A stretch of DNA of 64,000 nucleotides from Cycas panzhihuaensis (lineage: Eukaryota; Cycadophyta), in NCBI GenBank assembly GCA_023213395.1, contig CM041465.1:140499741-140563740 (forward strand), given 5' to 3'. Made by a program: the position numbers and the translations under genes. Of the stretch, positions 34,843 through 47,495 are shown piece after piece (position 1 is the first letter of the stretch; every line of letters starts with the position of its first letter). The notes under the pieces are model-generated. The model was not told where the DNA came from, made no database searches, and saw nothing but the letters and a program-made list of their open reading frames with translations.

Positions 34843-37800
34843 CTAATAATCTCCACCTTGACAACAATTACCCGGTACCTTTCCTGGACCCTTCATCATC
34901 TTTTCTGCAAGCCAAGAGAAGTCAAACACCATTCTGAAATTCTCTAATGGTACTAGTTTTGTGAATATATTAGCACAATTATGATTCGTGTGAATCTTCT
35001 CAAATGTCACTCCACCTGCTTCCACAACCTGTTTAAAAAAATGGTACTTAAGAGTAATATGCTTTATTCTACTATGATAAGCTGGATTCTTAGCTAAGTA
35101 AATGACACTTTGACTATCACAAAATACCTTTACATTTTTATGTCTCCTTCCAAGCTCAACCAATAGACCCTATAACCAAATTTTTTCTTTACAAGCATGT
35201 GTTATAGTAACATATTCAGCTTTTGTGGTTGACAGTGTAATTATACTCTGCAATTTGGACATCCAACTAACTGGACCATTTGCAAGAGTAAAAATATAAC
35301 TTGAAGTAGACCTTCTTTTGTCTAAATCTCCTGCAAAGTCCGAATCGACATATCCATAAACCTGATTACCTGTACCTCTAAAGGTGATGCAGTAGTCACT
35401 CGTGCCTCTTAAATACTGAAGCACCCAATCACCCATTTCACTATAGCCCAATGTTCATTTCCTGCATTTTCATAAACCTGCTAACTACACCGATTGCATG
35501 TGAAATATCAGGTCTTGTACATACCATGGCATACATCAAACTTTCTACTGCATTGGCATAAGGCACACGAGACATATAAGCCTTTTCTTCTTCATTACTA
35601 GGACTCATATTCGAAGAAAGCTTGAAGTAGGAAGCCAATGGGATACTCACTGGTTTGACATTTGTCATACCAAACCTGGTTAGTACCTTCTCCACATATT
35701 TCTATTGTGATAACCATAGCTTACTATTTTTCCTATCTCTATATATCTCCATGCCTAAGATTTGTTTTACAGCTCTTAGATCCTTCATATCAAAAGTCAT
35801 AGCCAATTGAGCCTTTAGCTTATTGATTTCTTCCATGCTCTTGCTTGCAACCAACATGTCATCAACATATAATACCAAGATAATGAATAAACCATTGTCC
35901 ATAAATTTAAAGTAAACACAATGATCATACTCACTTCTTTTAAAATTTTGGCTCTCCATGAAGGCATCAAACTTCTTGTACCACTACTTGGGTAATTGCT
36001 TCAGGCCATACAATGATTTCCTGAGCCTGTAAACAAGTCTTTTCCTACCATCTTGTACAAACCCTTCTAGTTGATCCATATAGATCACCTTATCTAAATC
36101 TCTATGTAGAAAAGTTATTTTTATATCGAACTACTCCAACTCCAAATCGAGAGAATCTACCAATGCTAACAACACTTGAATTGAAACAAGTTTGACAACT
36201 AGTGAAAAGATATCATAAAAGTCAATACCTGCTTTCTATGTAAAACCTTTAGCCACCAGTCTTGCCCTATATTTATCAACCTTTCTATCAACATCTATTT
36301 TCTTTTTGAAAACCCACCTATAACTAACAGTCTTCCTGCCATGTGGAAGTTCTACCAAGTCCCATGAATTATATTTCTTCAAAGCATCTATCTCTTCTTG
36401 TATAGCCCTTTTCCACTTCTCACTATGGATATCATCTACTACTTCCTGATAACATATGGGCTCACCATCATTAGAAACCAAAGAAATAGAAATAGAAGGG
36501 TTGTACCTATCAGGTGGATGACTAACTTGTGTAGAGCTTCTAACTGTTGGGAGAGGAGTATCCACATACTCCTGTGAATCTGTTATTGATTCATCTTCAG
36601 AAAGATCTTCATGCTCTTCTTATTCCATATATGGCTACATTTCAAACTTGACTTGTTGATGTTCAACTTGCTTCTCCTGTTTCATTTCAACTTCTCCACT
36701 GTCTGATTTTACAATGAGAGATTCATCAAATACAACATCTTTGTTAATGGTGATTTTGTGGGTAATAGGATCCCACAACCAATATCCCTTCACACCATTC
36801 TTATCACCATAACCAGCAAAGATATATCTCTTGGATTTTGGGTCTAACTTTGAATGTTTACTTTTGTTAGTCTAAGCATAAGGATCACAACAAAAAACTT
36901 TTAAATTTGAATAATCACATGGATGTCTAGTCCATACCTCTTTAGGAATCTTGTGATCTATTGCAAGTGCTAGTGACCTATTTACCACATAGCAAGTTGT
37001 TTGAATAGCTTCTGCCCACAAGCCCTACTCCACTCTTGCATTACTTAGCATGCTTCTTGCTCTTTCTAAGAGTATCATATTCATGTACTCAGCAATGCCA
37101 TTTTGTTGTGGAGTATAGCTAGTGGTCTTGTGTCTTTCGATCCCAGCTTCTCTGCAATAGTTCTCAAATTCCAAAGAGTTGAACTCACCTCTATTGTCAG
37201 TTCTTAAACATTTGATTATCTTACCAGTGTTGTTATCAACTAGAGCCTTGAACTGCTTAAACACACTAAACACTTCAGATTTCCTTTTCAAAAAATAGAC
37301 CCATACCTTCCTAGAGTAATCATCTATAAATGTGACAAAATACAATGAACCTCCACAAGGTATTTTAGGGGCTGGTCCCCATACATATGAATGTATATAA
37401 TCCAGAACGCCTTTTCTAGTGTGACTCCCTACTTTAAACCTGAGTCTATATTGCTTTCCAAAAAAACATTATTTACAGAAAGCCAAGTCTGAAAACTACA
37501 AGTTAGGAAGCAACCTACAGTTTATCAGCACCTTAAGTCCTCTCTCACTCATGTGCCTAAGTCTCTGATGCTATAACTGAGCTGGATCTTCTGTAGTCTT
37601 TGATGTTATAGTTGCTTGGCTGACATCTGTACTTCCCACTAAAATGTAAAGATTTCCTTTCTTTAAGGCTTTCATAACAACCAAGGTGCCCTTTGACACC
37701 TTTAGGACTTCTTCATGACCTGTATGCTTATAACCACATGAATCTAGTTCACCTAAGGAAATCAGATTCCTTTTCAGATCAGGTACATGTCTAACCTCAG

Positions 37801-38830
37801 TTAATGTTCTCACTACCCCATTGAACATCTTAACCCTGATGCTACTAATGCCCACTGTCTTAGAAGAAACTTCATTCCCCATAAGCACATCACCACCATC
37901 AAGAGGTTGGTATGATGAGAACCAACTCTTGTGTGGATACATATGATGTGAAAGACCTGAATCTAACAATCAGTCATGGTGATAATGAGAAACATTGCAA
38001 GCAACCAAGACATCATCATCCATACCTTGATTTGACTCCACCTAATTCGCCTTCTTGGCAGGATCTCCCTTTTTCTAGAACTCCTTCCTTTTGTAGAAAT
38101 CCTTCTTGAGGTGACAGGTCTTATTACAGTGCTAACATCTTAGCTTACTCTTTTTGCTCTTTGACTTGGACCTTGATGTATCCCTAGAGTTTTGTCCTCT
38201 CTCAATCGTTCTACCCCTTGTCGTCATAGCCTCTGGTGTGGAGGTTTCAAGACTAGACTTCCTCCTCACTTCTTCCATTAGTAAATCACTTACAACATAA
38301 TCATAATCCAATACATCTGTAGTGCTAAAACTAATTGAGATGATAATATTATCCTAGGATTCAGGTAATGAACATAATATGGTAAAAACCTTATCCTCAT
38401 CCTCAATTTTAACATCAATATTGGTCAACTAACAAATAAGAGTATTAAAAATATTTAAATGGTTAGTAATTTTTATACCTTCCTTCATTTGTAATAAGTG
38501 CAGTTGCCTCTTTAGGTAGATTCAATTCATTATTGATTTGGTCATATATAGGCCTTCCAACCGTGTCCATAATCTTCTCATTGTCTCCTCCCCTGTGATG
38601 TTAAACAAGACTTCATCTGCCAAGCACAATCGTATTGTGCTAAGTACCTTTTCATCTAAGTCATCCTATTCATCATCGTCCATCCCTGCTGGTTTCTTCG
38701 ATTTGCCTACAAGGGCTTTGTACAAACCCTACTGTACAAGAACATCATGTGCTTTTAGCTTCCACAACTCGAAGTTGTTCTTGCCATTGAATTTCTCTAC
38801 CTCAAATTTTGCACCTGCTAGTTTTTCCAT
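34843..38830 (-). pseudogene. Tork-type copia gag-pol polyprotein, second copy
   Basis: It has the same domain order as the copy at 19461-23385. Protease keeps LDSGLSHHMY (about 37965). Integrase keeps VWVYF, LRTDNRGEFNS and AEYMN (37025-37345). RT keeps LYVDDMLVASKS (about 35860). RNase H keeps FCDSQSVIYLAKNP (about 35125). The knuckle near 38140-38110 is damaged: its second residue (Trp in copy 1) is a stop and the last Cys has become Phe. From 37969 to about 35450 there is no frameshift. One indel near 35450 changes frame before the RNase H end. Other breaks are nonsense codons, mostly at Gln or Trp positions. The last residues read on past the usual end to a stop at 34843. Confidence 0.9.
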
Positions 38831-38888
38831 TTGGTATAGAAAATCCAACACCAAAACCTTCATAAACTCACTGTAAAAAAAAAGAGTA

Positions 38889-38900
38889 GCTCTGATACCA
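38889..38900 (-). other. Perfect initiator tRNA-Met primer-binding site of copia element 2
   Basis: The minus strand reads TGGTATCAGAGC, two bases inside the 5' LTR end. Confidence 0.92.
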
Positions 38901-39368
38901 CTTGTTGAGAATACAAGGTCCCAACCCTTTAACCACCACCAAGATCTATTGCATTCTTACAACTAGTTACAGAAATCAAAACTTAAAATTACATGCAAGT
39001 TCTAAAATCAGAGATTATATAATAACATGAAAATGAAAGCCAAACATCACATATGCACCCGATATAATATGGTAAAACCCTAGCAGTGTGCTAGGGAAAC
39101 ATCCACACAGGAAATATATCGATCTTTATTACTGTAGAATGGAGAAACAGTACATCTCAGTAGCAGAGTGCTCTCAGGAATAACAACCAGCCACTGCCCT
39201 CATCACAGTACATCACATTACATACAACATAATAAGAAAAAGCCCTAAATCGGGCTACATGAGAGGGACATCCAAGGCATGAATCTTAACTATAGAATCT
39301 AGGGTATTTGTATCGAATGACCCTGATTCTCTTTACATTTTAATATGGTTTATAGAGCTAATTTTTTT

Positions 39369-39543
39369 GAAGAACATCCATTAACATATCATTGTATAAT
39401 ATTCTCCTCTTTACAATAGAGTGGGGTATATATAACACTCACCCCCATATTATTATATTCCTACCTTTGTATCAACCAATCCTATTAATCCTCATATGAT
39501 GGAGGGTCATAGCCCTCTCTAACATGTGGTGTAGGCTCACCAT
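39369..39543 (-). repeat. LTR fragment of the small gag-only element family
   Basis: Its reverse complement matches the LTRs at 51500 and 53155: TATGGTGAGCC start, TCATATGAGGATTAATNGGATTGG, GGAATATAATAAT, a TATATATACCCCACTC block, ending near ATGTTCTTCA. About the last 80 bp of the LTR are missing. It abuts the truncated copia LTR at 39368 directly. Confidence 0.7.
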
Positions 39544-40400
39544 AGTAACTCTAGTACTTTATCTCTTGTCTTTTATCTAGTTTTAATTTCATTCATATAT
39601 TTCAATTCTGGCATTGAATTATATCTAAAGGGTAGATAACACCATTAGGTGACTACTTTTTTTTCTCCCTCCCACCTCCTTTCTCGGGTAGACAACACTG
39701 TTGGAGGACTACCCAAGTAGTTAGGTAGAGACCCTGTACCGGGGGTCTTTAAATATCTTAGGGATCTGTTGTTCTGGCTAAGTGCATAGTGGCCCTCTTG
39801 CCCTTTGCATGAAGGATTGGAGTATCACTCCTGAGCCAAGCCCTAGATAGAATCTGGCTACGGAAGTGTACCTCCATATGCCTCCAGGTATATAGGAGGA
39901 CCCCACCTTCAGGTCCCAATCCTTTTCTAGCATAGGCAACTATCGACCACTGAAGTCTTGTAGTGCAATGGTTAGCAGTTAGAGCCATGAAGCTACCTTA
40001 CGTGAACTTTTACAGTTTGTTAACATGCCTATAAGACCAAGCATACCTTGTCTAGAGATTGGTAGGATACTTTGGTTAAGACTGTAAGCTACCTCACAAT
40101 TTGGAAAAAAAAAGGGAAGAAAAGAAAAGAAAGAGAGAGAGAGAGAGAGAGAAAAAGAAAACATAAAAAAAAAAAAAATCCACTTAATTCAGTGAGAAAA
40201 TTTATCCTTATAGGTATATACCTCATTTTGATCAGCACATCATACTGGTCAAGTTGCATTAGGTTGGTATATACTGTAAATTTTCATAATTTTTAGTACC
40301 TAGTCACTGGTGGGTCCCACCACCCCACCCCCTACACTTCACATGCCCCATTTGAACAAGCTTTCTGCACTGCTGAAAGAACTTGATATCTTGTTTATGT
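39544..40400. other. No gene; purine-rich tract at 40105-40178
   Basis: About 850 bp with no recognised coding or repeat identity. It includes a GA-rich then poly-A run (40105-40178). By position it should hold the chromovirus 5' LTR and primer site, but I could not match it to the 3' LTR at 45099-45472. Confidence 0.45.
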
Positions 40401-40569
40401 AACTTTCTTTGGGGTCAATAGGCTATAGACACCCCACAATCTCCCTATTCACCCCCCTCTCTTTCCCTTACCAACTCCCTTTCTCTTACATCCCGATCTT
40501 TCTTTATCCTTCCCACTTCATTCATTCCCCTTCTTTCTACTTATTCTCACCTCTTTACGCCCTTTCTCC

Positions 40570-43500
40570 ATGGATCCTCAAAGCAATAATGATAAAATCT
40601 TGGTACTTAAGACTGAACTCAACATAATTCATGATAAAATAGAGGATCTCGGCCACATATATGAGGAGGTTAAAAATGAAGTAACTGCCATGTGCGTAGA
40701 ATTTAGCTCAAAATTACAAAACCTAGCATCTCATGACGATGTCTAAGATGTAATTAAGAGGTTGAACAACTTCTCTCCTCCACCACCAGTTGGCCCCACA
40801 CAGTAACAAATCATGCCTTTGCCTCCACGTCAGTAGCAACCATTCCATCATAAGATCAACATACCCACATTTGATCCAGATCTCAATAGGGATAGTAAAC
40901 AAAGTTGGATTAGTAAACTAGAGTCTTACTTTACACTCAACCCGATGTCAGTAAATGAGTAACTTACATTTGCTTCCATTCACTTAGATGGGAAGGCACA
41001 TCATTGGTTCCGATGGTGGAAGTAGGAGTACCCCTCCAGCCAATCTTAGGTGCACTTCTCTACCAATTTTTTTAAGTAGTATGAAGACACTTGGAGTCAA
41101 TCTTTTTTTACATAGCTAACACGTTTAAAGCAAGTATCCTCTGTCAAATTTTACACTGATGAGTTCTAATCTTTACATAATCAAGTTGATCAACAACTTG
41201 ATAAATAGATAGAGATAGATACATACGTGTCTGGACTTAAAGAACATATCCAAATGTGCTTGAAGATAATCTCCTTATCCACTCTAAAGGATGCAATTAA
41301 TATAGCTAAAGTAGTAGAAGTAAAATTTACTACAGAAAGACCTCCTCCGTTCAGATGAGACTCCATGTGGGTTTAACAATCCTGACAAGTTGATACGTGC
41401 TGGTCCCAGAGACCACGATCATGCCCACAACTAGAGGACAACCCAACTATATCTCTTCAGTAACGCACCAAGGAATCATCTTTGAAGTCCATATACATCA
41501 CTCCTACAGAGGTACAACATCATCGGGAAGCCAGTCTATGTATGCAATGTTCTAAAAAATGGACCAATGGTCATAATAGAATCTGTAAAGCTAGGAAGAT
41601 GGCCTTCACAATTAACCCAGACTTACCCTTAGATGATGACCCCGAGACTGAGCATAAATATGATAATGAACCCCAAATCCACCCTATTGATGAATTACCC
41701 CCAAACCCTAAGCCTGAAGTTTCCTTATCAATAGTTACCTCCATTGCATATCCTGAACCACTTCGAGTCAAAGGAATACTTAGGAAAAACCCAATTACCA
41801 TTTTGATCAATGGTGGCGCGTCGCTAAATTTTATCGACATCTCCATTACCTGCCAATTGAATCTTTACATAGAACCTAAAACTGGCTTCACTTGCTCCTT
41901 ACCTAGTCATCACACACTCCATTGTATGGGAACAATAAAAAACCTCACGGTCTACATTGGCTCATATATCCTTGTCTCTGATTTTTATGCCCTGTCCATA
42001 GGTAGGTCAGATGTAATTCTTGGCATACAATGGCTCTAGACTCTAGGAATTTATAGCACCAATAACTCATCCATGACCCCCTTCATTATGTTCAAAGATC
42101 ACATGGCCCACTCTCATAAACTTTATGGGATGTAAGCCCCCGTAAACAAAGTAATCTCACCCTCACGAATGCACCACCAACTCAATGGTAACATAGGATA
42201 CATTATTCGTCTTAACCATATCCAACCCCCCTCGGGTATCCACCCTGATATCCAACAAGTATTAGATCAATACCAATCTATATTTGCTCTGTTACCTGCT
42301 AGCCCCCCACCTGATCGAGGGTTTTACCATACTATTGAGTTATAGAGCTCGCACGACCCGATTAGCCTTTGACCATATAGAAATTCCTACTTCCAAAAAA
42401 ATGAAGTTGAAAAAATCACGTGGGAATTTTTAGACATGGTTATCATCCAACCTAGTAAAAGCCTATATACGGCACCCATCATCTTAGTTCGCAAGAAGGA
42501 TGGCTCTTTTCGACTTTATGTTGACTATCGTGCGCTCAATAAAATTACCATAAAAAATAAGTTTCCCACGCCACAAATCAATGATATGTTAGATGAAATC
42601 CACGGCGCTACAATTTTCACCAAGCTTGATTTACAGTTAGGATACTACCAAATCCCCATCTTGCTAGAGGATCAATATAAAACAACTTTCTAAACCCACC
42701 ATGGCCACTTTGAGTTCCAGGTCATGCCCTTTAGCCTATGTAATACTCTGGCCACCTTTCAGGCCCTCATGAACAAGATCTTTTCCCCATACTTATGAAA
42801 ATTTATCATCGTCTTCTTCGACGATATTTTTATCTATAGCTCAAACATGCCAGCCCATATCCCACATCTAGAAATAGTCCTTCAAATCCTAGCTAAGAAT
42901 AAATTGTATGCTAAGCTCTCCAAATATGAGTTTGGGAAATTTGAATTACAATACCTTGGGCATATTATATCTTTTGCAAGGGTTCAGGTGGATCTTGATA
43001 AAATCTCTGTCATCACTAATTAACCAACCCCAAAAACCCTGACCCAATTGCGGGCTTTCCTAGGACTTACTGGATTCTATTGTCGGTTCGTTCAAAATTA
43101 TGCCACCCTAAGCACTCCCTTAACCCACTTACTTCGGAAGGATTCCTTCCAGTGGTCCCCCTCAGCTAATGAGAACTTCCTCCATTTAAGGGAGGTCATG
43201 ACAACCACCCCAGTCTTGGCCTCCCCTGACTTTTCTCGGCCTTTCCAATTAGAATGTGATGCCTCTGGGTTTGGATTAGGTGAGGTCTTAATGCAAGACC
43301 TCCACCTCATTGCCTTCAAAAGTTGAAAACTCAAAGATCATGAGTGTAGACTTTCTACCTATCAAAAAGAAATATGAGCCATCATCCATGCTGTTAACAA
43401 GTGGTGACAGTATCTACTTGGTTCTAAATTCACTATCCTCACTAATCATCATAGCCTTCGTCATTTACTAGATCAACCAGTCCTCTCAGAAGAGTAGGCG

Positions 43501-45093
43501 AAATGGGTCGACCGCCTCTAAGTTTTTGATTTTACAATCACTTATAAAAAGGGGAAAGACAACAATGTGGCAAATGCTCTCTCGAGGCTGCCTTCACCTA
43601 CACTTGGCGATAACACGGGTCATACTGAGGACCCCACCATTTATGCCATTTCCTCCCTATAACCGACATGGCTACAAGATTTAGCCATGGCTAACCAAAA
43701 CCAACATGATTTTACGCACTGGGCCAATAAGTTCCACACTCATAAGGATTGGTCCATCCATAATAATCTTCTCTTATATCAAAATCACATATTTGCACAT
43801 CCCCTCTCAGCTTTTATACCACGTATTTTATCATAATATCATTCTTCCCCTCTTGGTGGCCACTTTGGTTTTGATAAAACTTAACATAGGATTCGTTCTG
43901 ACTTCTTTTAGCCAGAAATGAAATCCACCATCTTTACCTTTATCTAAGAATGCGATACATGCCAACGTAACAAAGCTAATACAAAACCCTAACCGGGCCT
44001 CCTTCAACCATTACACATCCCATAAGGTAAATGGCAAGATATTACCATGGACTATATAACGGGCCTACCATAATCTGTTAGATCTCACTTCATTTTAGTA
44101 GTCATAGATCAGTTGACAAAATATGCCCACTTCTTGCCCATCCACACAACCTATAAATCCCCACGCATTGTTGACATCTACATCCAGACAATATTTCGTT
44201 TACATGGTTTTCCATCCACCATTGTATGTGATCGTGACCCTAAACTTACTAGCTCCTTTTGGCAAGAGCTATTCCGTGCATCAGGAACATCATTCAACAT
44301 GAGTTCTGCATACTATCCAAAGGCCGATGGCCAGTCTAAGGTCCTTAAAAAAATTTTGGAGACTTACTTACATTGCTTTGCATCTGATCACCAGTCTAAA
44401 TGGACATCATAGCTAGCTCTAGTTGAGTATTGGTACAACTCCTCACACCATTCAGCCATTGGAATGACCCTATTTTTGGCTCTATATGGGTATCCCCCAC
44501 TGTTCCACCACACCTTAGTTACCAACCTCTGTACGATAGTAGTTCAACAAAAAGTATAGCATATGGACCAAATTCTACACACCCTTAAACAAAACCTATC
44601 CATGGCCCAGAATCGAATGAAACAATTAGCAGACTGCCACTTCTCTAATCGCTCCTTCAATATTGGGGATCTGGTATTTCTTTATCTCCAACCTTATAAG
44701 CAACAATCACTTTACCATCATAAGAACCAAAAACTTAGCTCTCGATATTATGGCCCCTATAAAGTCCTTAAATGTATTGCTGAAGTTACATATGCTCTCG
44801 ACCTTCCCCCCACCATAAACATCCATAATGTTTTTCATGTCTCCTATCTTCGGAAGTGTCTAAGAAAAACCCATACTCCCCAAACAACCCTTCCAATTTT
44901 GGATGTAGAGAAAACCTTGTGTGTACCTCCAGAATGTATCATGGTTACCAGACAACGACGTCTCCAGAATTGATCCATTTCAGAATATTTGATATAGTGG
45001 ACAAGCTGCACCTCTGACGAAGCAACTTGGGAGTCTGATGAGTTTTTCAAAAAGCACCTGCATCTCACATGCCTCGAGGACTCGACATCTTAG
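40570..45093 (+). pseudogene. Chromovirus gag-pol-chromodomain polyprotein, one frame, about 38 stops
   Basis: All domains lie in a single frame from the ATG to a terminal TAG. They are: gag (FDPDLNRDSKQSW ... GKAHHWFRWW), a knuckle with an extra residue (CMQCSKKWTNGHNRIC, about 41535-41585), protease, RT with intact FFDDI (42813-42827), RNase H, integrase with H2C2 finger (about 43830-43980), and a C-terminal chromodomain (ECIMV ... EYLI.WT ... EATWESDEF, about 44930-45060). The chromodomain steers integration to particular chromatin. Protease has ING where D-S/T-G is expected. The third integrase acid appears as Lys (DGQSKVLKK). I count about 38 internal stops and no frameshift. Practically all are explained by C-to-T or G-to-A changes at Gln, Arg or Trp codons. 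Confidence 0.93.
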
Positions 45094-45098
45094 GGGAG

Positions 45099-45472
45099 TA
45101 GACTTGGTACATAACTTATCCGACTAAGTTATATAAACCACTATGGAACTTTGTGCATGTGCGGTCTAGTAAGCCAATAGTATGCATGGGCATTGTCATC
45201 TAATAGAATATAAGGTTGCTTAGGTTGCCAATAGGATTACATGTATAAGACCCTATTCTGTCTATATAAGGGTCATAAATTGTAAATGATGGTTATCTTG
45301 ATAGAACATTTTTATAAAGATTGTGCTACGGTACTTTCTATCTTTTGGTGATCGTTTAGTGCTCTGGTATTCCTGTGAAACTCTTGATTAATTTATTTGC
45401 TCTATTAGATAAGAAGACACTATTGCGATTGTTAAATTCTCTACTATCTCAAGAGTATTGGCGAGAAGAAAT
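45099..45472 (+). repeat. 3' LTR of the chromovirus
   Basis: About 375 bp from just after the polypurine tract to the point where satellite sequence resumes. The exact end is uncertain by a few bases because the satellite has a similar TCT at the junction. Confidence 0.6.
45263..45270 (+). promoter_or_regulatory. TATA box in the chromovirus LTR
   Basis: TATATAAG in the middle of the 3' LTR, the usual place for the element's RNA polymerase II promoter. The start site would be about 30 bp downstream. The call rests on motif and position only. Confidence 0.5.
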
Positions 45473-45645
45473 GTCTCAATTGGTAAAGCTATAAAGATGT
45501 GTTTTACCTTATAAACATATGAGAGTGCTTCTAACTAATGAATGTGAAACATCAACCTAATGATGGAGATCATATCACATTTACTTAATATAAGTGGCAA
45601 CAACCTATACTAATAATACTAATATCACATGATTAATTAATACTT
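45473..45645 (+). repeat. Satellite, direct orientation (partial monomer)
   Basis: It resumes at the ATTGGTAAAGCTATAAAG phase of the monomer, includes the TTTTACCTTATAAACATATG landmark at about 45503, and ends in an AT-rich junction near 45646. Confidence 0.85.
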
Positions 45646-47495
45646 AACCCTTATGATTAATACTATCAGACTAGGTTGTTGCCACTTAGGTTGAGTAGAT
45701 ATGATATGATCCCCACTATTAGGTTAATATCTCATATTTATTATTGAAAGTACTCTTACATATTTATAAGGTAAAACACATACCTATAACTTTTCTAATC
45801 TAGAAAGAGCCTTTAAGGGGAAAAAGCTCAAAATATATGACTTAGTATATTTACATCTGAACACGTTACTTCCCAGTACTAGCAAACACTTAAAAGGGTT
45901 GATTATTGATGAATTGTATAATTGAGGAAGCTTGACTCCCTTTATGTTGTATGTTATTACTTATTACTCATTAGTACTATTAGTTTGGGCTATTGCCACT
46001 TGGGTTGAGTAGATGTGATGTGATTTCCATCATTTGTTTTGTGTCCCACATTTATTAGCTGGAAGTACTCTCATATATTTATAAGGTAAAATACATCCTT
46101 ACAAATTTTTTAATGTAAAAGGAGTTTTCAAGGGTAAAATGTCTAAAATATATGACTTGGTATATTTATAACTAAAGACATTATTTTTTTATATTAATAA
46201 ATGTATAAAAGGGTTAATTATTAATTAATCATATAATTAAGAAAGCTTAGGTCCCTTTCCTACTCATTAATACTATCAATCTAGGCTATTGCCACTTAGG
46301 TTGAGTGGATGTGAGATGATCCCCATTATTAAGTTGGCGTCTTATATTTATTAGCTAGAAGTACTCTTACATGTTTTTTAGGTAAAACACATCCCTATAT
46401 CTTTGCCAACATAAAAAGATTATTTGAGGGTGGAAAGCCTAAACTATATGACTTAGTGTCTTCACACCTAAACATGTTGCTCCTTGGTACTGACAAATAC
46501 TTAAAAGGTTTGATTATTGATTAATTATGTAATTAAGGAAGCTCAAGTCCCCTTTTGTTGTACATTATTACTTTTTAGTTATTAATACTATCATTTTGGG
46601 TCACTATTACTTCGGTTGAGTGGATGTGATGTGATCCCTATCATTTGGTTAATGGCCCACATTTATTAGCTAGAAATACTCTCACATGTTTATAAGGTAA
46701 AACACACACTTATAGCTTTACCAATCTAAAAGAGCCTTCTAAGATAAAAGGTACAAAACATATGGCTTAATGCATTTATACCTAAACACATTTCTCCCTA
46801 GTATTAACAAATTCTTAGAAGGGTTAATTATTTATGCATCATATTATTAAAGAAGATTGACTCTGCTTGTGTTATATGTTAGTACTTTATACTTACTAGG
46901 ACTATCAGTTTCTATTGTTACCACTTAGATTGAGTGGATGTGATATGATCTCTATCATTAGGTTAATGTCCCATATTTATTAGCTAAAAGTACCCTTATG
47001 TGTTTATAAGGTAAAACACACACCTAAAACATATGACTCAATGCATTCATACCTAAAATACATTACTCTTTAGTACTAACAAATACTTAGAAGGATTGAT
47101 TATTGATGAATCATATGATTACAAAAGCCTAGCTCTCTTTATATTGTATGCCATTGTTTTATACTCATTAGTACTATCAATCTAGGTTATTTCCACTTGG
47201 GTTGAGTGGATGTGATGTGATCCCCATCATTATGTTGATGTTTGACATTCATTAGCTAGAAGTACTCTGATAGCTTTATAAGGTAAAACACACCCTTATA
47301 GCTTTTCCATTCTAAAAAGTGTCTTTGAGGGTGAAAAGCCTAAAATATATGAATCAATCCATTCATACCTAAATGCATTGCTCCTTAGTACTAACAAATA
47401 CTTAAAAGACTTGATTATTGATGAATCATGTGATTAAAGAACCCTAGCTCCCCTTATATTACATGCCATTACTTCCAACTCATTGTTTTTCCTGT
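45646..47495 (-). repeat. Satellite, inverted orientation (about 6 monomers)
   Basis: The reverse complement of the landmark (TTTATAAGGTAAAACACA type) appears at about 45765, 46080, 46380, 46697, 47008 and 47277. The other landmarks are also reversed (ACTTGGGTTGAGTGGATGTG, GGGTTGATTATTGATGAAT). Spacing is 270-318 bp, looser than in the direct arrays. Confidence 0.9.

Larger units (their letters stand above)
34203..39368 (-). mobile_element. Tork-type Ty1/copia element 2 (minus strand)
   Basis: On the minus strand: truncated 5' LTR 39368-38903, perfect primer site 38900-38889, gag-pol 38830-34843, polypurine tract at 34859-34849 (AAGGTGGAGAT), and full 3' LTR 34848-34203 (646 bp). The two LTRs are about 93-94% identical over their first 130 bp by eye, closer than those of element 1, so this copy is younger. 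It lies inside an LTR fragment of its own family. The far part of the 5' LTR (about 180 bp, with the G/C-run block) is missing at 39368. Confidence 0.9.
40401..45472 (+). mobile_element. Ty3/gypsy chromovirus, nearly full length, nonsense-riddled
   Basis: A leader with GGCTATAGACACCCCA (about 40420-40437) is followed by gag-pol 40570-45093 ending in a chromodomain, a purine tract TAGGGGAG (45091-45098) and a 3' LTR (45099 to about 45472). It then joins satellite DNA. The 5' LTR is not recognisable. The leader motif is shared with the small element at 51500-53424. Confidence 0.85.

Noticed and set aside
39955-39990. TAGTGCAATGGTTAGCAG resembles a tRNA A box, and the following bases resemble a decayed primer site
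   Set aside because: No B box or cloverleaf follows, and no LTR end is visible next to it.
40072-40296. Lys/Arg/Glu-rich open frame
   Set aside because: It is produced by a GA-rich and poly-A tract.
43098-43334. Minus-strand open frames over the chromovirus
   Set aside because: Shadows of the plus-strand RNase H coding region.
40570-45093. A variant genetic code reading TAA/TAG as Gln
   Set aside because: TGA also appears at Arg and Trp positions, the frame ends with a normal TAG, catalytic residues are also lost, and the copia elements show the same decay. This is mutation, not recoding.
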